Shown here piece by piece: positions 35,003-38,678 of a stretch of 38,678 nucleotides of DNA. This DNA is from Betaproteobacteria bacterium HGW-Betaproteobacteria-22 (GTDB taxonomy: Bacteria > Pseudomonadota > Gammaproteobacteria > Burkholderiales > Methylophilaceae): positions 1 through 38,678 of the forward strand of contig PHCJ01000021.1 in assembly GCA_002842285.1 (NCBI GenBank), in the 5' to 3' direction. The first letter of the stretch is position 1, and every line of letters starts with the position of its first letter. Made by a program: the position numbers and the translations under genes. The notes beneath the pieces were generated by a model. The model was not told the DNA's origin. It did not search any database and was given only the letters and a program-made list of their open reading frames with translations.

Positions 35003-35518
35003 ATGTGGTTGAACCGGCGCGTTCTGGCGCTTTTAATTACCGCTCATTTATTGTTATGCTTTGCAAGCTTAAGTCAGGCCGATGACCGTTATCGTGTAAT
35101 AAGAATATACGATGGCGATACTGTTTTGCTTGAACGCATCAGCAACGGCAAAGAGCACAGCAAACTCAAGTTGCGACTTGCCGATATTGATGCACCGGAA
35201 CGCAACCAAGCTTATGGTAAACAATCACGTCTAGCGCTTAAGGATCTATGCACCGGTGATGACGTGACATTAGAGGTGACCCTGTTAAACCAGGATCAGC
35301 ATAAACGCCACCTGGGTCACTTAACTTGTAACGAGATTAATGCTGCGGTTTACTTGGTGGAGCTCGGTCTCGCCTGGCATAACGCCAAATATTCTGACAA
35401 TCCCGACACACGCAAAGCCGAAACAATTGCTCGTGAACATAAATTAGGGCTATGGAAAAATGAAAAACCCATTTCCCCATGGCAGTGGCGTCGCCTGCAG
35501 CAATTAAAATCCAACTGA
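35003..35518 (+). CDS. Secreted thermonuclease (SNase) family nuclease
   Basis: This is a 171-residue protein from the ATG at 35003 (MWLNRRVLALLITAHLLLCFASLSQA-DDRY), which gives a proper signal peptide; an ATG at 34952 would add 17 residues. The SNase OB-fold shows the Ca-binding aspartates in IYDGDTVLL. RLADIDAPERNQAYGKQSR carries the catalytic Arg and Glu, and DQHKRHLGHL the second Arg. GLAWHNAKYSD and GLWKNEKPISPWQWR close the domain. It should cut DNA and RNA in the periplasm or outside the cell. No operon partner is evident. Confidence 0.9.
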   Translation: MWLNRRVLALLITAHLLLCFASLSQADDRYRVIRIYDGDTVLLERISNGKEHSKLKLRLADIDAPERNQAYGKQSRLALKDLCTGDDVTLEVTLLNQDQHKRHLGHLTCNEINAAVYLVELGLAWHNAKYSDNPDTRKAETIAREHKLGLWKNEKPISPWQWRRLQQLKSN

Positions 35519-35830
35519 CTTTTAATCCAGCTTATCCATTTTTCAGGTTTTAAAAGGAAAGTGACATCAATGATGATGACACCGAAATAAGATTCTCGTT
35601 AAGGAACACCCTTTAATTCAAATCTCACGTATAATCCAGGTTCCCTGCGCCAACCAATCAGCGTAGCGGCCTTTTTTCACATCTTTTAAACCTGCACTTA
35701 AAACATGCACCTTAAAATAAATGTTGATAACCTTTGCCAGACCTCGATTGGTGTTGCTTCACAAGTGATGGGTCGGCTTAAATTTCAGCCCTGAACCATA
35801 TTGTTTCCGGGCTAACGCTGGAGCATTAAT
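35519..35830 (+). promoter_or_regulatory. Leader and promoter region of the DEAD-box helicase gene
   Basis: This 312-bp stretch has no gene. A perfect TATAAT lies at 35630-35635 with no good -35. From there a leader of nearly 190 bases would precede the helicase. It contains GCGGCC followed by six T residues (35664-35675) and a possible AGCCC/GGGCT stem (35787-35813) near the start codon. Long structured leaders are common for cold-induced helicase genes; that use here is inference. Confidence 0.4.
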
Positions 35831-37342
35831 TTGTCTATTGAAACAAACCCTAGCCTTAACTTTAACGAGTTAGGCCTTTCAGAACCAATACTGCGCGCTA
35901 TTAGCGACGCAGGTTACACACACCCGACTCCGATACAAAGCAAAGCGATTCCCATGGTGTTAACCGGAGGCGATTTACTGGCCGGTGCCCAAACAGGCAC
36001 GGGCAAAACGGCTGGCTTCACCCTGCCTATCCTGCACTTGCTTAACCAAAAACCTTTAGCAGATGCGTCAAAAGCACGCCCACGTTGCCTGATGCTATCA
36101 CCTACCCGTGAACTTGCTGCACAAATTGAGGAATCAGTGAAAACTTACGGTAAATATTTGCCGATTACTTCCGCAGTGATCTTTGGTGGCGTAAATATCA
36201 ACCCGCAAATTACGCGCCTCAAAAAACCACTGGACATTCTGGTGGCCACACCTGGACGCCTTTTAGATCATATCAGCCAAAAAACACTGGATTTGTCAGG
36301 GATAGAAATATTAGTGCTAGATGAAGCTGACCGCATGCTGGATATGGGCTTTATACGTGACATTAAAAAAATTCTGGCGTTATTGCCCAAGCAGCGCCAG
36401 AATCTGTTGTTTTCAGCCACTTTTTCTGATGAAATCAAAACATTGGCAGATAGTCTGCTGCACAATCCGGGCTTTGTTGAAGTGGCACGTCGCAACACGG
36501 CTTCCGAACTGGTGGAGCAAACCGTACATATGGTGCCGCAGGCACATAAACGCGAACTGGTCAGCTATTTGGTCAAAGCCAATGACTGGCAACAGGTATT
36601 GGTGTTTACACGCACCAAGCACGGCGCAAACCGGTTAGCCGAAAAGCTGATTAAAGATGGTATTGAGGCTGCGGCCATCCACGGCAACAAGAGCCAAGGC
36701 GCAAGAACCAAAGCGCTTGCCGGGTTTAAAGCAGGTGAAGTGCGCGTTTTGGTGGCTACTGACATTGCAGCACGTGGTTTGGATATTGACCAGTTACCGC
36801 AGGTTGTGAATTTTGAATTACCCAACGTGCCTGAAGATTACGTACACCGCATAGGCCGCACCGGCCGTGCTGGCAGCAGCGGCGCTGCAGTATCATTGGT
36901 TGATCGTGAAGAAATCAAATTATTAAAAGATATTGAAAAACTGATCAAACGCGAAATCACCAAAGTAGCGGTTGAAGGCTTCACGCCAGCGACGAATCCG
37001 GAACCGGAGGCACCACGCGCACCGCGTCCGCAGCATGGGCAAAAACGCAATTCCCAAAATGGCAAAAAACAACCAAACACTGCACGAAAACCGGCTCAAA
37101 AAGAACTCTCAGAAGCAGCTCGTCACCAGGCCATGCCGCAAAACAGCTTATTTGTGCCGCCCACCCCTAGCTACGGGCACAAACCACGCGGCATTGCGGG
37201 CGAAAGTGCTGGCAGACCCAATACTGGCAGAAACAACCTAAATCGAGGCAACCCTAACAGCAAAGGCCCAAACCGTGGTGGTGCAAACCAAGGTGTTGGC
37301 ATCGCTACTAACCCGCATAGAAGCGGTGGTAGAGGACGCTGA
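35831..37342 (+). CDS. rhlE: DEAD-box RNA helicase RhlE
   Basis: This 503-residue helicase starts at TTG with GGAG seven bases upstream. The Q motif is GYTHPTPIQ, motif I AQTGTGKT, Ia PTRELA, Ib TPGRLLD, and II DEAD ([13 protein letters not shown]). Motif III is SAT, and IV-VI include [23 protein letters not shown] and [10 protein letters not shown]. The tail from about residue 395 is low-complexity Asn, Gly, Arg and Pro, as in other RhlE proteins, and should bind RNA nonspecifically. It acts in ribosome assembly and RNA turnover, often in the cold. A yaiI-family gene follows by six bases. Confidence 0.95.
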   Translation: MSIETNPSLNFNELGLSEPILRAISDAGYTHPTPIQSKAIPMVLTGGDLLAGAQTGTGKTAGFTLPILHLLNQKPLADASKARPRCLMLSPTRELAAQIEESVKTYGKYLPITSAVIFGGVNINPQITRLKKPLDILVATPGRLLDHISQKTLDLSGIEILVLDEADRMLDMGFIRDIKKILALLPKQRQNLLFSATFSDEIKTLADSLLHNPGFVEVARRNTASELVEQTVHMVPQAHKRELVSYLVKANDWQQVLVFTRTKHGANRLAEKLIKDGIEAAAIHGNKSQGARTKALAGFKAGEVRVLVATDIAARGLDIDQLPQVVNFELPNVPEDYVHRIGRTGRAGSSGAAVSLVDREEIKLLKDIEKLIKREITKVAVEGFTPATNPEPEAPRAPRPQHGQKRNSQNGKKQPNTARKPAQKELSEAARHQAMPQNSLFVPPTPSYGHKPRGIAGESAGRPNTGRNNLNRGNPNSKGPNRGGANQGVGIATNPHRSGGRGR

Positions 37343-37348
37343 CCTTTT

Positions 37349-37801
37349 ATGCGAATTTGGGTCGATGCGGATGCCTGCCCTGTTGTCATAAAAGAAATAC
37401 TTTACCGGGCGGCGGAGCGCACAAAAATCACCACTACACTGGTGGCTAATCAGTTTCTTCGCACGCCACCCTCGGCCTATATCAAAACGATACAAGTACC
37501 CAGCGGCTTTGATGTCGCCGACAACCATATCGTATTGATACTGGAAGCCGGCGATTTAGTCATCACCGCGGACATTCCATTAGCGGCGCAAGTGGTTGCA
37601 AAAGGCGCTTATGCACTGAATCCACGGGGGGAGCTTTATACTGAGGCGAATATCAAGGAGCGGCTGTCTATGCGCAACCTGATGGAAGAATTACGTAGCA
37701 ACGGCGTAGAAATCAGCGGCCCCTCCTCCTTTAACCAAGGTGACCGCAAAGCCTTTGCGGCAAGTTTAGACAGGCTGATCGCAAAACATCTAAAAGCCTA
37801 A
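37349..37801 (+). CDS. yaiI: UPF0178 (YaiI/YqxD) family protein
   Basis: This 150-residue protein begins with the family signature [24 protein letters not shown] and contains [30 protein letters not shown]. The fold is PIN/NYN-like, with aspartates (Asp6, Asp8) placed as in metal-dependent nucleases, but no activity is established for the family. It lies six bases after rhlE and is likely co-transcribed, which fits an RNA-related role by inference. Confidence 0.92.
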   Translation: MRIWVDADACPVVIKEILYRAAERTKITTTLVANQFLRTPPSAYIKTIQVPSGFDVADNHIVLILEAGDLVITADIPLAAQVVAKGAYALNPRGELYTEANIKERLSMRNLMEELRSNGVEISGPSSFNQGDRKAFAASLDRLIAKHLKA

Positions 37802-37838
37802 TCGGGGTTAGTTATTTACTTCACTTTGTAAGTTCACT

Positions 37839-38615
37839 TCAGCACTCATCAAGATGATCAAGCAGATATTGTGCCTTTAATTGCACAGCAGTAATGTCTT
37901 GCGGGCTTAATCTATCTACGTTTTTAGCCATTAATGCAGTACGTGGATTTCCGCAAAAAGCATCATAATGTTTGATTAAAAAGTTCCAATACAGTGTGGT
38001 GACCGGACAAGCCTGCTCACCTATTTTCAGTTCCGCCTTATAGCGACAGCTGCTGCAATAATTACTCATTCGCTTGATATAAGCCCCACTCGCCACATAG
38101 GGCTTACTGGTAAAACGTCCCCCATTGGCATACAAAGCCATACCGACCACATTCGGCATTTCTACCCATTCCACTGCATCCACATACACGGCCAAATACC
38201 ATGCTTGCACTTCACGCGGGGCAAGTTCTGACAAAATACCGAACATGCCTGTGACCATCAAGCGCTGTATATGATGGGCGTAGCCCAGCCTCATAGTGTC
38301 ACTCACAGTTTGTCGCATGCAGTTCATGTGGGTTTTGCCTGTCCAATACCAAGATGGCAAGGCGCGTAAATGGTTGTAATGGTTGGCCTCTGCCATTTTC
38401 GGCATATCCAGCCAGTAAACACCGCGAATAAATTCACGCCACCCCAAGATTTGCCTAATAAACCCTTCTACACTTGCGAGCGATAGTTCATGCTGCTGGT
38501 ATGCCGCAACCGCGGCCTCAATCACTTCACGCGGATTGATTAGCTTTAAATTGAGTGAAGTAGAAAGCAGAGAATGCCATAAATAGTCGCCCCTGATTAA
38601 CTCCCAACCAATTGA
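37839..38615 (-). pseudogene. 5'-truncated Fe-S (6-4) photolyase (PhrB/cryptochrome-related) gene
   Basis: The coding-like sequence covers only the C-terminal half of a family that is about 500 residues long. The FAD domain signature (SVEGFIRQILGWREFIRGVYW; WVEMPNVVGMALYANGGRFTSKPY) is intact. So are four cysteines spaced 88, 3 and 13 residues apart, exactly as the [4Fe-4S] ligands of Agrobacterium PhrB (350, 438, 441, 454). Family sequence continues upstream of the first possible start (GTG at 38525) as DYLWHSLLSTSLNLKLINPR, but meets a TAA at 38616-38618, and no ATG, GTG or TTG lies between. The N-terminal domain is missing, at least in this window. It is probably a decayed gene; a short product from the GTG is possible. 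The 60 bases beyond look non-coding and A+T-rich. Confidence 0.7.
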
Positions 38616-38678
38616 TTATATTAGGTAATAGTTAACTTTTAGTGGTATGAATTCTCCATAAATGCGATAATAACGCTT

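Overview
The window looks like chromosomal DNA of a betaproteobacterium, most probably Methylophilaceae (Methylotenera/Methylophilus-like). The clues are the divergent nadB / rpoE-mucA-rseB-rseC-degP-lepA-lepB-DUF4845-rnc-era-recO-pdxJ-acpS gene order, a moderate GC content, and the protein sequences. This assignment is inference from gene order and protein character, not from a marker-gene search. I saw no rRNA, tRNA, CRISPR array, phage or transposase.

Layout. Positions 1-3000 hold two small PepSY proteins and an OmpR-type two-component system. Positions 3187-7864 hold htpG behind a sigma-32-type promoter, an orphan ParA-like ATPase with a small charged protein, and exopolyphosphatase. Positions 7912-16778 form the most accessory-looking part. 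An ArsR-family repressor and a small DUF442/TIGR01244 protein are read leftwards. A five-gene operon is read rightwards: membrane fusion protein, RND pump, DUF2892 membrane protein, TolC-like channel, rhodanese lipoprotein. After a bidirectional terminator comes a leftward ccoG. Positions 17088-20125 hold a ribbon-helix-helix-like protein behind a perfect palindrome, then sixA and ppk1, the latter with a well-placed Pho box. Positions 20263-33077 are one long leftward housekeeping series: the rpoE envelope-stress module, then protein secretion, RNA maturation and coenzyme genes, with one unexpected cysteine-peptidase-like gene between era and recO. Positions 33241-37801 are read rightwards: nadB, a secreted nuclease, rhlE and a yaiI-family gene. 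The right edge carries a 5'-truncated Fe-S (6-4) photolyase-type gene.

The best candidate for an undescribed system is the ArsR/RND/rhodanese region. An inverted repeat, CTATATAAC-N6-GTTATATAG, is perfect in front of ccoG. It recurs with one mismatch between the arsR gene and the efflux operon 8 kb away. This suggests that one ArsR-type sensor with three cysteines controls its own gene, an RND efflux operon carrying sulfur-transfer proteins (DUF2892 and rhodanese, the two halves of E. coli YgaP), and the copper reductase/oxidase assembly factor CcoG. A sulfane-sulfur/sulfide or copper response is the most economical reading, but the ligand is not shown by the sequence.

Polyphosphate genes (ppx, ppk1) and a phosphohistidine phosphatase (sixA) lie in two places, both near PhoB-like repeats. 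The envelope-stress genes (rpoE, mucA, rseB, rseC, degP) sit directly upstream of lepA, from which they are separated by a long perfect RNA hairpin.
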